In this document: in pieces, positions 5,791 through 13,185 of the stretch
Numbering within the stretch: position 1 is the first letter of the stretch
How the letters are laid out: each line of letters begins with the position of its first letter
The notes under the pieces: generated by a model
Told to the model about the DNA's origin: nothing
The model's input: the letters and a program-made list of their open reading frames with translations, nothing else
Database searches by the model: none
Program-made: the position numbers and the translations under genes
Assembly: GCA_946480125.1 (NCBI GenBank)
Contig: CAMLIY010000061.1
Span: 1 to 14,205, forward strand
DNA length: 14,205 bases
DNA from: an uncultured Asticcacaulis sp.
GTDB lineage: Bacteria > Pseudomonadota > Alphaproteobacteria > Caulobacterales > Caulobacteraceae
Direction of reading: 5' to 3'

Positions 5791-7934
5791 GCTTTTCGCT
5801 CGTGGTTTTTTCGTTCCTGGGACCAGATGGCGAAAGCATAGTCGAAAGCGATTTCCTTGAGGAATTCAAACCGGCCGGAGGCGCCGCCGTGACCGGCCTC
5901 CATATTGATCTTGAGCAGCATGGGCGCGTCTGATGTCGATTTTTCGCGCAGCCGGGCGATCCATTTCATCGGCTCCCAGTAGGTGACGCGGGTATCGCTG
6001 AGGCCGCCCGTGGCCAGGACCGGCGGATAGGGTTTGGCGGTGATATTATCGTATGGCGAATAGGATGAGATATAGGCATAGGCCTCTTCATCCTCCAGCG
6101 GATTGCCCCATTCCGGCCATTCGGGCGGGGTCAGGGGCAGGGAGGTGTCGCTCATGGTGTTGAGCACATCAACGAAGGGCACGGCGCCAATGACGCCGGC
6201 CCACAAATCCGGCCGCAGATTGGTGACAGCGCCCATCAGCATGCCGCCGGCCGAACCGCCATAGGCGATGATCCGGCCGCGTGTGCCGTAGCCGGCATCG
6301 CAAAGGCTTTCGGCGCAGGCGATGAAATCGGTGAAGGTATTCATCTTCTTGTATTTGCGGCCGTCGAGGAACCAGCCATAGCCTTTTTCCGATCCGCCGC
6401 GGATATGGGCGATGGCATAGACCCAGCCGCGATTGACCAGGCTCAGGGACCGGATCGAAAAGCCGGGATCCATCGGCATGCCGTAGGAACCATAGGCGTA
6501 GAGCATCAAAGGCGCCGAGCCGTCGAGTGGAGTATCGGCCTTCATAAGCGCGGTGATTGGCACTTGCTGGCCATCGGGTGCCGTGGCGTAAAGCCGCTTG
6601 GCGATATAATCCTTCGGGTTGTGGCCGGAGGGGATGATCTGGGTTTTGCGCAAGGCCTGCTCACGCGTTTCCATATTATAGTCGAAGGTCTGGGCCGGCG
6701 TCGTCGGTGAGGTGTAGCTGTAGCGTATAATGTCCGTATCGTATTCATAGCCACCTGAAGCGCCCAGACTGTAAGCTTCCTCGGCCACCGAGATTTCATG
6801 CTCGGACATATCGGCCTTGCGCGTGATGACGATGCGCGTGTTGGCGTTTTCGCGCTCGACCCGGATCAGGTGGCGCTTATAGACGCCTGAGCCGGTGATA
6901 TAGATGCCGGGGCGATGTGGCACCAAATCGACCCAGGTGTCGCGTGAGGGCGTCTCCGCCGTCGAGACCACCAGCTTGAAATCTATGGCGTTGTCAGCAT
7001 TGGTGCGGATGATGAAGCGGTCGTCCCAGTGGTCGATATCGTACTGGACGCCTTCCTGGCGCGGCTCAACGCAGAAAGGCATGGCCTCCGGCGTGGCGGC
7101 CGGGATCAGCCAGGTTTCATTGGTCTCATGATTGCCGCCGCCGATGCTGATAAAGGCGTCCGAGCTGAGTGTGCCGACATTGAGGAAAAAGCCGTCATCC
7201 GGCTCATCATAGACCAGCACGTCTTCGCCACCTCTGGCCGGGCGGCGATAGACCTTGGCCGGGCGGGAGTTTTCATCTCGCCACGTCCAGAAGATGTACT
7301 GGGAGTCCGGTGAGAAGGTGAAGCCGCCATCACAGCTTTCAATCGGATCGGGCAGAATCTCACCGGTCGCCAGATCCTTGACATAGACCTTGTAATATTC
7401 AGACCCTTGCGTGTCCTCGCCCCAGGCAAAGAGGGTGTGGTCGGGGCTGTGCTGGGCGTCGGAGGTCTCGTAGAAATCGCTGGCTTTGGCGCGTTCATCC
7501 TCATTGAGCAGGATTTGCTCGATAGCGCGTGTAGCATCGGTCGAGGGGATAACAGCTTGGAAATCGCCCTTTGTGCGCGGACGGCGGGCGATGATCGGAT
7601 GCTGGGCGCCTTTTTCAAAACGCGAATAGTATTCCCAGGCGCCATCGGGCGAGGGGACACTGGAATCATCTTCCTTGATTCGCCCCTTCATCTCGGCGAA
7701 AATCTCATCCTGTAACGCCTTGGTTTCTGCCAGCATAGCCGCCGAATAGGCATTTTCCTCAATCAGGGCGGCCTTGATATCAGCACGGATCAGGCCAGGA
7801 TCGCGCAGCACCGCCTGCCAGTTGTCGTCCTTCATCCAGTGATAGTCATCAATGCGCGTATGGCCAAGCTGTTCGATAGTGAAGGGCTGTTTGGCGGGGG
7901 CAGGCGTTACGGGCATTTTGAAAGAAGCGGGCAA
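5787..7934 (-). CDS. ptrB: Oligopeptidase B (S9A prolyl oligopeptidase family)
   Basis: A cytoplasmic serine peptidase cleaving short peptides after Arg or Lys; 715 aa, the usual length. An N-terminal seven-bladed propeller (about 80-430) is preceded by the family's LGHTRIDDYHWMKDD segment (23-37) and followed by the alpha/beta-hydrolase domain. The triad is visible: Ser561 in GGSAGG (559-564), Asp647 in GGLSDTRV and His682 in EAGHGG. HIRGGSEKGYGW (510-521) and PPEWPEWGNPLE followed by SYSPYDN are diagnostic for oligopeptidase B over prolyl oligopeptidase; the acidic residues there fit basic P1 specificity. There is no signal peptide. The start is TTG at 7934, preferred because AAGGAA lies 6 nt upstream. 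An in-frame ATG at 7916 lacks a ribosome site and is the alternative. A GNAT gene overlaps its stop. Confidence 0.96.
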   Translation of the reverse strand: MPASFKMPVTPAPAKQPFTIEQLGHTRIDDYHWMKDDNWQAVLRDPGLIRADIKAALIEENAYSAAMLAETKALQDEIFAEMKGRIKEDDSSVPSPDGAWEYYSRFEKGAQHPIIARRPRTKGDFQAVIPSTDATRAIEQILLNEDERAKASDFYETSDAQHSPDHTLFAWGEDTQGSEYYKVYVKDLATGEILPDPIESCDGGFTFSPDSQYIFWTWRDENSRPAKVYRRPARGGEDVLVYDEPDDGFFLNVGTLSSDAFISIGGGNHETNETWLIPAATPEAMPFCVEPRQEGVQYDIDHWDDRFIIRTNADNAIDFKLVVSTAETPSRDTWVDLVPHRPGIYITGSGVYKRHLIRVERENANTRIVITRKADMSEHEISVAEEAYSLGASGGYEYDTDIIRYSYTSPTTPAQTFDYNMETREQALRKTQIIPSGHNPKDYIAKRLYATAPDGQQVPITALMKADTPLDGSAPLMLYAYGSYGMPMDPGFSIRSLSLVNRGWVYAIAHIRGGSEKGYGWFLDGRKYKKMNTFTDFIACAESLCDAGYGTRGRIIAYGGSAGGMLMGAVTNLRPDLWAGVIGAVPFVDVLNTMSDTSLPLTPPEWPEWGNPLEDEEAYAYISSYSPYDNITAKPYPPVLATGGLSDTRVTYWEPMKWIARLREKSTSDAPMLLKINMEAGHGGASGRFEFLKEIAFDYAFAIWSQERKNHERKA

Positions 7935-7981
7935 TGAATATTCCTTGAACAGGCGACTGCAAATGGCTTGCGCTGACAGAA

Positions 7982-8007
7982 TTGACGCATTCGGGAAATG
8001 GCGTCAA
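7982..8007. repeat. Dyad upstream of ptrB
   Basis: TTGACGCATT (7982-7991) pairs with AATG plus CGTCAA (7997-8000 and 8002-8007) with one bulged G and a 5-nt loop. It lies 48-73 nt before the TTG start of ptrB. Because of the symmetry each strand carries a TTGACG, which resembles the -35 element of alphaproteobacterial housekeeping promoters. It may be an operator overlapping a -35 element. I see no convincing -10 at the right distance. Confidence 0.35.
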
Positions 8008-8023
8008 ATGGCTTTGGCCACAG

Positions 8024-8065
8024 GGTCACGTTTTTTGCGTGTCATGTATGCCTGATGTCGTGACC
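8024..8065. repeat. Inverted repeat between acyl-CoA dehydrogenase and ptrB
   Basis: GGTCACG (8024-8030) and CGTGACC (8059-8065) are perfect complements around 28 nt. A smaller CACG/CGTG hairpin with a T-rich loop lies inside the left part (8027-8040). It starts 27 nt beyond the stop of the acyl-CoA dehydrogenase gene on the minus strand. No T tract follows on that strand, so it is not a standard intrinsic terminator. It could stabilise the 3' end or aid Rho-dependent ending. Confidence 0.35.
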
Positions 8066-8091
8066 GTCCCTGCACAAGACCTCACCCGCAA

Positions 8092-9846
8092 TCACTCCAG
8101 GCCGAGCGTCAGTCCGTCGAGTGCATCATAGCCCGATTTGATCGCCGCCAGATGCGCCGGTGCGTGGCTCAGAATATGGGCAAAGAAAACACGCATCAGC
8201 TTGATGCGATCATTCAGCCAGACGGTGTCGCCCGTTTCTAACTGGCCATGTGCGGCCACGGCGCCTTTCAACAGTAACCAGCCGCCAATCACATCGCCAC
8301 AAAGAATAAGGTAAGTGGTGGCGGCGGTGGCGACATCAAGCGGCGCGGCGTTTTTTTGCGCCAGCAGATGATCCGTGGCGACCGAAAAGGCATTCAAAGC
8401 TGATTTTAATACATCATAATCCGGTTTGAATTCGGCGGGCAAGTTACTGTCCAGAAACGCTTTTATATTCGCTTCCAATGCCTTCGCCGCCATGCCGTCG
8501 CTGCCCAGCTTGCGACCGACCAGATCAGCCGCCTGGATGCCGTTGGTACCTTCGTAAATGGGCGCGATACGGGCGTCGCGGTAATATTGCGCGGCGCCGG
8601 TTTCCTCGATAAAGCCCATGCCGCCATGCACCTGCACCCCGGCGGAGGCGACCTCGACCGCGCGATCCGTGCTCCAGGCCTTGGCGATCGGCACCAGGAA
8701 ATCCTCGCGTTGCTTATAGTGCTCCACATCCTCGCCGCGCCTGACGGCATCGATAGCCGAGGCGGTCAGCATACAGACAGCGCGGGCGGCTTCGACCTTG
8801 GCCTTCATGATGGCCAGCATCAGGCGCACATCCGGATGATCATAGATCGGGGCATAGTCCTGTCCGGTAATCAGCGATTTGCCCTGCCGGCGTTCCAGCG
8901 CATAGGCCTGCGCCTTTTGCCAGGCAGCATCGGCGATGCCGACGCCTTCAAAACCGACGGCCAGGCGTGCCGCGTTCATCATGGTGAACATCGCGGCCAG
9001 GCCACCATTCGGCGGGCCGATCAGTTCAGCTTGCGCGGCCTCGAATGACATGACGCAGGTCGGGGAGGCGTGGATGCCCAGTTTATGCTCCAGCCCGACG
9101 CATTGGACCGTGTTGCGCGCGCCGATCTGCCCTTCCGCATCGACCAGAAATTTCGGACAGAGGAACAGAGATATGCCGCGTGTGCCTTTCGGCGCATCGG
9201 GCAGGCGCGCCAGCACCAGATGGATGATATTCTCCGCGCCGTCGTGCTCGCCCCAGGTGATGAATATTTTCTGGCCGGTAAGGCGGAAAGTGCCGTCTTC
9301 ATTGAGCTCGGCCTTGGTGGTCAGGGCCGCTAGGTCCGAACCGGCGCCGGGTTCGGTCAGGTTCATGGTGCCTGACCATTGACCGGCAATCAGCTTGGGC
9401 AAAAACAGGTCTTTTTGTCCTTGCGTACCGTGTGCGTGAATGGCCTCTATCGCCCCTTGGGATAGGGTCGGCAGCAAGGTAAAGGCCATGTTGGCGCCGT
9501 GGAACATATCAAAACAGGCTTGTTCCAGCATTTTCGGCAGGCCCTGTCCGCCATAGGCCGGATCAGCGGCCAGGCCATACCAGCCGCCCTCGGCATAGGT
9601 TTTGATGGCCTCGAGAAAACCGGGCGCCACAATGACCCGATCACCCTCCAGCTTGGTGCCGCCGAGATCACCTGTGCGATTGAGTGGCGCCAGCACATCG
9701 CCGGCCAGCTGTCCGGCGGCATCCAGCACGGCATCGCGCAGAGACTCATCAAAATCCGGAAACGCCGGCGCGGCATAGCTGTCAGCCATGCCGATGACAT
9801 GGTCTAGGCAGAAGGTGATATCCTTGAGGCTGGGGCGGTAGGTCAT
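8092..9846 (-). CDS. Acyl-CoA dehydrogenase, long (DmdC-like) type
   Basis: An FAD-dependent acyl-CoA dehydrogenase of the roughly 580-600-residue subgroup that has an extra N-terminal helix region and an extra C-terminal domain. It includes FadE-type enzymes and the 3-methylmercaptopropionyl-CoA dehydrogenase DmdC. Visible motifs are AYGGQGLP (97-104), the substrate/FAD signature MNLTEPGAGSDL (161-172), ITWGEHD (196-202), QVHGGMGFIEETG (405-417) and YEGTNGIQAADLVGRK (431-446), with Glu432 as the candidate catalytic base. The C-terminal domain runs from about 450 to 584. It introduces a double bond into an acyl-CoA and passes electrons to ETF. Start ATG 9846 has GGAG 5 nt upstream. The gene appears monocistronic and is divergent from the cytochrome gene. 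Specific chain length or DMSP-pathway use cannot be inferred; no dmd neighbours are present. Confidence 0.95.
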   Translation of the reverse strand: MTYRPSLKDITFCLDHVIGMADSYAAPAFPDFDESLRDAVLDAAGQLAGDVLAPLNRTGDLGGTKLEGDRVIVAPGFLEAIKTYAEGGWYGLAADPAYGGQGLPKMLEQACFDMFHGANMAFTLLPTLSQGAIEAIHAHGTQGQKDLFLPKLIAGQWSGTMNLTEPGAGSDLAALTTKAELNEDGTFRLTGQKIFITWGEHDGAENIIHLVLARLPDAPKGTRGISLFLCPKFLVDAEGQIGARNTVQCVGLEHKLGIHASPTCVMSFEAAQAELIGPPNGGLAAMFTMMNAARLAVGFEGVGIADAAWQKAQAYALERRQGKSLITGQDYAPIYDHPDVRLMLAIMKAKVEAARAVCMLTASAIDAVRRGEDVEHYKQREDFLVPIAKAWSTDRAVEVASAGVQVHGGMGFIEETGAAQYYRDARIAPIYEGTNGIQAADLVGRKLGSDGMAAKALEANIKAFLDSNLPAEFKPDYDVLKSALNAFSVATDHLLAQKNAAPLDVATAATTYLILCGDVIGGWLLLKGAVAAHGQLETGDTVWLNDRIKLMRVFFAHILSHAPAHLAAIKSGYDALDGLTLGLE

Positions 9847-9900
9847 GTCGACTCCCTGTTTTTCTCCAGTTTATGGCGGTAAAGAGGGAGACGCAAGTTC

Positions 9901-9930
9901 AATTTACGTCAACGTCAACTTTGAAGTCAA
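9901..9930 (-). promoter_or_regulatory. Candidate acyl-CoA dehydrogenase promoter with phased TTGAC repeats
   Basis: On the minus strand TTGACT (9930-9925) and TAAATT (9906-9901) are 18 nt apart. Three copies of TTGAC (plus-strand GTCAA at 9908, 9914 and 9926) are offset by 6 and 12 nt. They may be repeated recognition elements or alternative -35 boxes. The leader to the ATG at 9846 would be about 50 nt. Confidence 0.35.
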
Positions 9931-9931
9931 A

Positions 9932-9952
9932 ATGTAATTAACACTATTACAT
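9932..9952. promoter_or_regulatory. Perfect 7-7-7 dyad, likely operator
   Basis: ATGTAAT (9932-9938) and ATTACAT (9946-9952) are perfect inverted arms around a 7-nt centre (TAACACT). A third copy of the half-site, TTACAT, lies at 9959-9964. The dyad sits in the 173-nt spacer between the divergent acyl-CoA dehydrogenase and cytochrome b561-YceI genes, immediately upstream of the candidate -35 of the former. Size and symmetry fit a homodimeric repressor such as a TetR, GntR or MarR-type protein. No regulator is encoded beside it, so the partner is unknown. Confidence 0.5.
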
Positions 9953-10019
9953 ATCTTTTTACATGACCCGTTCTGGCAGGTGGTGTATGCAGAAAATATA
10001 TCTGAGGAGTATGCCCGGC

Positions 10020-11276
10020 ATGAGCGACCTGACCCCCACCAGCTATAATCGTTACAGCCGTTATATCCACTGGCTGATGGCTTTCCTGATCCTGCTGATG
10101 GTCTTTCTGGGCTGGCGGTTTGATGACAAGGATACCTTCCTGCTCAATCGCGCCAATCTGCACAAATCTATCGGCATTTCGATCCTGTTGCTGACTTTCC
10201 TGCGTGTGGGGTTACGGCTGGCCTATAAGGCGCCGCCGGAGCCGCCCATGCCGAAATGGCAGCTTTGGGCCGCGCAGGCGCTACACGTCGGTTTTTATGT
10301 TGTCATGATCGCCATGCCCCTGTCGGGCTGGCTGATGGTCTCGACCTCGGCGCGCGAAATTTCGTTTTTCGGCATTCCCTGGCCGCATCTGCCGGTGCCG
10401 CAGACTCATGACGCCCACGAAACTTTTGAAACCGTGCATGGTCTGATCGCCAAGCTGTTGTTCTATGGCATGATTCCGCTGCACGTCCTGGCGGCGCTCA
10501 AGCATCAGTTTATCGACAAGGATACGGTGGTCGAGCATATGGTGCCGGGGCTCAAACCACGACCGATCCTGAATTATCGCTGGTTGCTGCCAATCGGGGT
10601 CGTGGTGCTGGCGGTCGCTGTGGGTTTCGGCATCTATCGTGGCAAGCCTCTGGCAACGGGAGAGTCTGCGCCTCCACCGGCGGAGGCGGTGGTTGAGAGC
10701 GCTTCTGTCGAAACACCGGCCTCGGATGACGCGCCTTCAGCCGAAGCCGTTTCCAGCGTGTCTTCGGCCGTCGCGGTGACCAGCTGGACGGTAGATAAAT
10801 CCGCCACCACAATTGCCTTCGCCACAACCTTTTCCGGCGAAGCGATCAATGGCGCATTTAATGCCTATACGGCCAATATCGCCTTTGATCCTGAGCAACT
10901 CGACAAGTCGCATATCAAGGTGACGATCGATCTGGCCTCGGTCAATTCCGGTGATGGTGACCGCGACGGCACGCTGAAAAGCGATGCTTTTTTCAATGTC
11001 GCTGCGACGCCAAAGGCCATCTATGAGGCCTCAAGCTTCACCAAGACCGACGCCACGCATTTCGTCGCCAAGGGCAAGCTGACCCTGCATGGCACGACTA
11101 AGCCACTCAACCTGCCGTTCACGCTCAATATCAGGTCCGGTATCGCTACTATGGCCGGCACGGTCGATCTCGATCGTACGGCCTTTGGCGTTGGCACGGG
11201 TGACTGGGCCAAGACAGATTCCGTGCCGGCCAAGGTGACGGTCAGGATCAACCTGAAAGCCAAAGCGTCGAAATGA
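10020..11276 (+). CDS. Cytochrome b561-YceI fusion protein
   Basis: Two domains normally made by separate genes (yceJ and yceI in E. coli) are joined in one 418-aa protein. Residues 10-207 form a b-type cytochrome domain with membrane helices near 16-34, 51-66, 84-106, 142-160 and 188-206. Candidate haem-ligand histidines are at 17 (IHW), 48, 89, 140 and 155. An Ala/Pro/Ser/Glu-rich linker at about 210-250 leads to a YceI-like lipocalin-fold domain (253-418: SWTVDKSATTIAF, NGAFNAYTANIAFDPE, SDAFFNVAATPKA, LTLHGTTKPL, VDLDRTAFGVG). YceI domains bind polyisoprenoid lipids such as ubiquinone precursors, and this one should face the periplasm. A role in quinone-linked membrane redox is inference. 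The frame opens at 9963, but I chose ATG 10020 because homologues begin near MSDL and GAGGAG lies 10 nt upstream. The stop overlaps tsaC. Confidence 0.93.
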   Translation: MSDLTPTSYNRYSRYIHWLMAFLILLMVFLGWRFDDKDTFLLNRANLHKSIGISILLLTFLRVGLRLAYKAPPEPPMPKWQLWAAQALHVGFYVVMIAMPLSGWLMVSTSAREISFFGIPWPHLPVPQTHDAHETFETVHGLIAKLLFYGMIPLHVLAALKHQFIDKDTVVEHMVPGLKPRPILNYRWLLPIGVVVLAVAVGFGIYRGKPLATGESAPPPAEAVVESASVETPASDDAPSAEAVSSVSSAVAVTSWTVDKSATTIAFATTFSGEAINGAFNAYTANIAFDPEQLDKSHIKVTIDLASVNSGDGDRDGTLKSDAFFNVAATPKAIYEASSFTKTDATHFVAKGKLTLHGTTKPLNLPFTLNIRSGIATMAGTVDLDRTAFGVGTGDWAKTDSVPAKVTVRINLKAKASK

Positions 11277-12190
11277 GTGAGATCGATGCGGCGGTGCGTG
11301 CCCTGCGTGACGGCGCGCTGATCCACTTGCCGACCGAAACGGTCTATGGCCTGGGTGCCCGCGCCGATGACCCGGAAGCGGTTATCAAGGTGTTCGAAGC
11401 CAAGGGGCGGCCGCGTTTCAACCCACTGATCGTTCATGTCGGGGATATCGCCCTGGCGGAACGGATAGGTGTATTCGATGAGCGTGCGTGTGCCTTGGCG
11501 AAAGTCTTCTGGCCAGGACCGCTGACCCTGGTAGTCCCTGTACGCGATACGGGTCTGGCCTGCGATCTGGCGCGCGCCGGACTCGACAGCGTGGCGTTGC
11601 GGATGCCCGATCACGCGATGGCGCTGGAAATCCTGCGCGGTTTCGGTGGTGGCGTGGTAGCGCCATCGGCCAACAGGTCCGGCCGGCCAAGCCCGACCAC
11701 GCAAGCCGACGCTTTCGAGGAAACCGGCGCGTTTGTGCAGGCATCTCCGGATGGCGGCGATTGTTCGGTTGGCGTGGAATCAACCGTTGTCAGTCTATTG
11801 GGAAATGCCCGTTACCTGCGTGCCGGTGCGGTGACACGGGCGCAGATCGAAAGCCTGATCGGGCCATTGGCGGCGGATGAGGCCGAAGGGCATCGCTCAC
11901 CCGGAAGGCTCAGTCTGCACTATGCGCCGGATGCGCCGGTTAAAATCAATATTGATTCACCGTCTTCCGGCGCGGCCTATCTCGCCTTCGGGCCGACGGA
12001 CTATACGGGGACAGTCATCCAGCTAAGTGCCACGCGTGACCTGCATGAAGCCGCCGCCAATCTCTTCCGCGCTTTGCGCGAAGCCGACCGTCTAAATCCG
12101 CCTGTCATAGAAATAGCCCCGATACCGGATGACGGCATAGGCGAGGCGATTAATGACCGTATTCGCAGAGCGGCGGGGTTTATCGGTTAA
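11273..12190 (+). CDS. tsaC: L-threonylcarbamoyladenylate synthase, Sua5 type
   Basis: Makes threonylcarbamoyl-AMP from threonine, bicarbonate and ATP for the t6A37 modification of ANN-decoding tRNAs. The YrdC-like domain covers about 1-200 with LPTETVYGLGARADDPEAV (19-37), KGRPRFNPLIVHV (44-56), PGPLTLVVP (81-89), APSANRSGRPSPTT (130-143) and GVESTVV (167-173). The motif SPGRLSLHYAPDAPV (209-223) starts the extra C-terminal Sua5 domain, so this is the long Sua5 form (305 aa), not the short TsaC form. All conserved blocks appear intact. Its ATG overlaps the cytochrome-YceI stop as ATGA, so it is read from that upstream promoter. The functional pairing is not obvious. Its TAA shares the TTAA with the yaaA stop on the other strand. 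Confidence 0.96.
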   Translation: MSEIDAAVRALRDGALIHLPTETVYGLGARADDPEAVIKVFEAKGRPRFNPLIVHVGDIALAERIGVFDERACALAKVFWPGPLTLVVPVRDTGLACDLARAGLDSVALRMPDHAMALEILRGFGGGVVAPSANRSGRPSPTTQADAFEETGAFVQASPDGGDCSVGVESTVVSLLGNARYLRAGAVTRAQIESLIGPLAADEAEGHRSPGRLSLHYAPDAPVKINIDSPSSGAAYLAFGPTDYTGTVIQLSATRDLHEAAANLFRALREADRLNPPVIEIAPIPDDGIGEAINDRIRRAAGFIG

Positions 12191-12978
12191 GCGGCCTTCT
12201 TAACCTTGCTCACGAGCGCCGGTTGTGGACGGGTAAATACCCAGTCACCGTCCTTCGACAGATCGGCGCGGAATTCATAATCGGCCACCTTGAAATCCTT
12301 CAGGCCATCGATCCGGTCAATGCGATGGTCGATCATGTATCGTGCCATCAGGCCGCGCGCCTTCTTGGCGAAGAAGGAGACGATTTTCGCTTCATTGCCC
12401 TTTATTTCCAGAAAACGCGGGCTGACCACCTTTGCCTTTAAAGCCTTTGTCAGGGCCGCCCGCGAATATTCGATACTGGCGAGATTGACGACCGTGTCGC
12501 TGTCTTGTGTCTTCAGGTCTTCGGTCAGGCTTTTGGCCAGGGTGTCGCCCCAGAACTGATAGAGCGATTCCGCACGGCCGGTTTTCAGGTGTGAGCCCAT
12601 TTCCAGACGATAAGGCCGGATCAGGTCCAGCGGACGTAATGCACCGTAAAAACCGGACAGTATACGGATATGGTCCTGCGCCCATTCCAGTTCTTTGACG
12701 TCGAGCGTGCGCGCTTCAAGTCCGCTATAAACATCACCATCGAATATGAAGGCGGCAGCGCCTGGTGTCTGGTCTTCAAAGCCTTGATAGCGCTCGTAAT
12801 TCAATTCGCTGAGGGTTTGTGAAATATCCATCAGTTCGGCAATATGCTTCGGCTTCAGGCGCTTGAGGCTTTTCAGCAATTTGGCGCTTTGGTCTGGAAA
12901 ACGCGGTTCCGTAGGCGTGATGCCGCCATCAAAGGGGGTGAGGTCTAATGATTTGGCGGGTGATAAAAGAGTAAGCAT
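12187..12978 (-). CDS. yaaA: Peroxide stress protein YaaA (DUF328/UPF0246)
   Basis: A 263-aa member of the YaaA family. E. coli YaaA is OxyR-induced, lowers free intracellular iron under peroxide stress and binds DNA. Visible hallmarks are the N-terminus MLTLLSPAKSLD, LSELNYERYQGF, ILSGFYGALRPLDLIRPYRLEMG, VNLASIEYSRA and FFAKKARGLMARYMID. Length is normal. The frame can be extended to a GTG at 13017, but I start at ATG 12978 because homologues begin MLxLLSPAK and the extension has no ribosome site. No strong Shine-Dalgarno sequence precedes the ATG either. I recognise no OxyR-type site in the upstream 13 to 13.19 kb spacer. The gene is convergent with tsaC with a 4-nt overlap, so neither gene has room for a terminator. 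Confidence 0.95.
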   Translation of the reverse strand: MLTLLSPAKSLDLTPFDGGITPTEPRFPDQSAKLLKSLKRLKPKHIAELMDISQTLSELNYERYQGFEDQTPGAAAFIFDGDVYSGLEARTLDVKELEWAQDHIRILSGFYGALRPLDLIRPYRLEMGSHLKTGRAESLYQFWGDTLAKSLTEDLKTQDSDTVVNLASIEYSRAALTKALKAKVVSPRFLEIKGNEAKIVSFFAKKARGLMARYMIDHRIDRIDGLKDFKVADYEFRADLSKDGDWVFTRPQPALVSKVKKAA

Positions 12979-13029
12979 GAACGGATTTTTTAAGCTTTGC
13001 GGTTTAGAGTGCGTCACCGGCCAACATAA

Positions 13030-13044
13030 GGATGTTCGACATCC
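13030..13044. promoter_or_regulatory. Short dyad in the yaaA/receiver-gene spacer
   Basis: GGATGT (13030-13035) and ACATCC (13039-13044) are perfect inverted arms around TCG. The site lies 52 nt upstream of the yaaA ATG and about 140 nt upstream of the divergent receiver gene. A second palindrome, CCCGATCGGG, is at 13138-13147, nearer the receiver gene. Either could be an operator; six- and ten-base dyads can also occur by chance. Confidence 0.3.
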
Positions 13045-13185
13045 GAGACAATAGAGCCGGCCTGACGGGAGTTCAGGAAGAGGTCAGTACGCGTTCCAGT
13101 GGCTTAAGTGTAGTCTAAACCGATTTCGGGATATTGACCCGATCGGGGGTGCGTTTGCGTATGACCGTAAAAACAGGGGAGCAAT

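Noticed and set aside
7106..7669. 187-aa minus-strand frame inside ptrB
   Set aside because: It lies wholly within the convincing oligopeptidase B gene in another frame, with low-complexity Ser/Arg/Pro-rich content typical of a shadow frame in G+C-rich coding DNA.
8587..9382. Overlapping 148-153-aa plus-strand frames within the acyl-CoA dehydrogenase
   Set aside because: Both are antisense to well-conserved catalytic motifs of the dehydrogenase and have no recognisable domain or ribosome site.
8092..9846. Naming the acyl-CoA dehydrogenase dmdC and proposing a DMSP pathway
   Set aside because: The long dehydrogenase subgroup is often auto-named after DmdC, but no dmdA, dmdB or dmdD gene lies nearby, so the specific substrate is not supported.
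11021..11704. 227-aa minus-strand frame across the YceI/tsaC junction
   Set aside because: Antisense to two intact genes with clear motifs; its translation matches no family I recognise and its codon pattern follows the sense genes.
13032..13118. 28-codon ORF in the yaaA/receiver spacer
   Set aside because: The ATG sits in a dyad, the frame is very short and no conservation can be judged; most likely chance.
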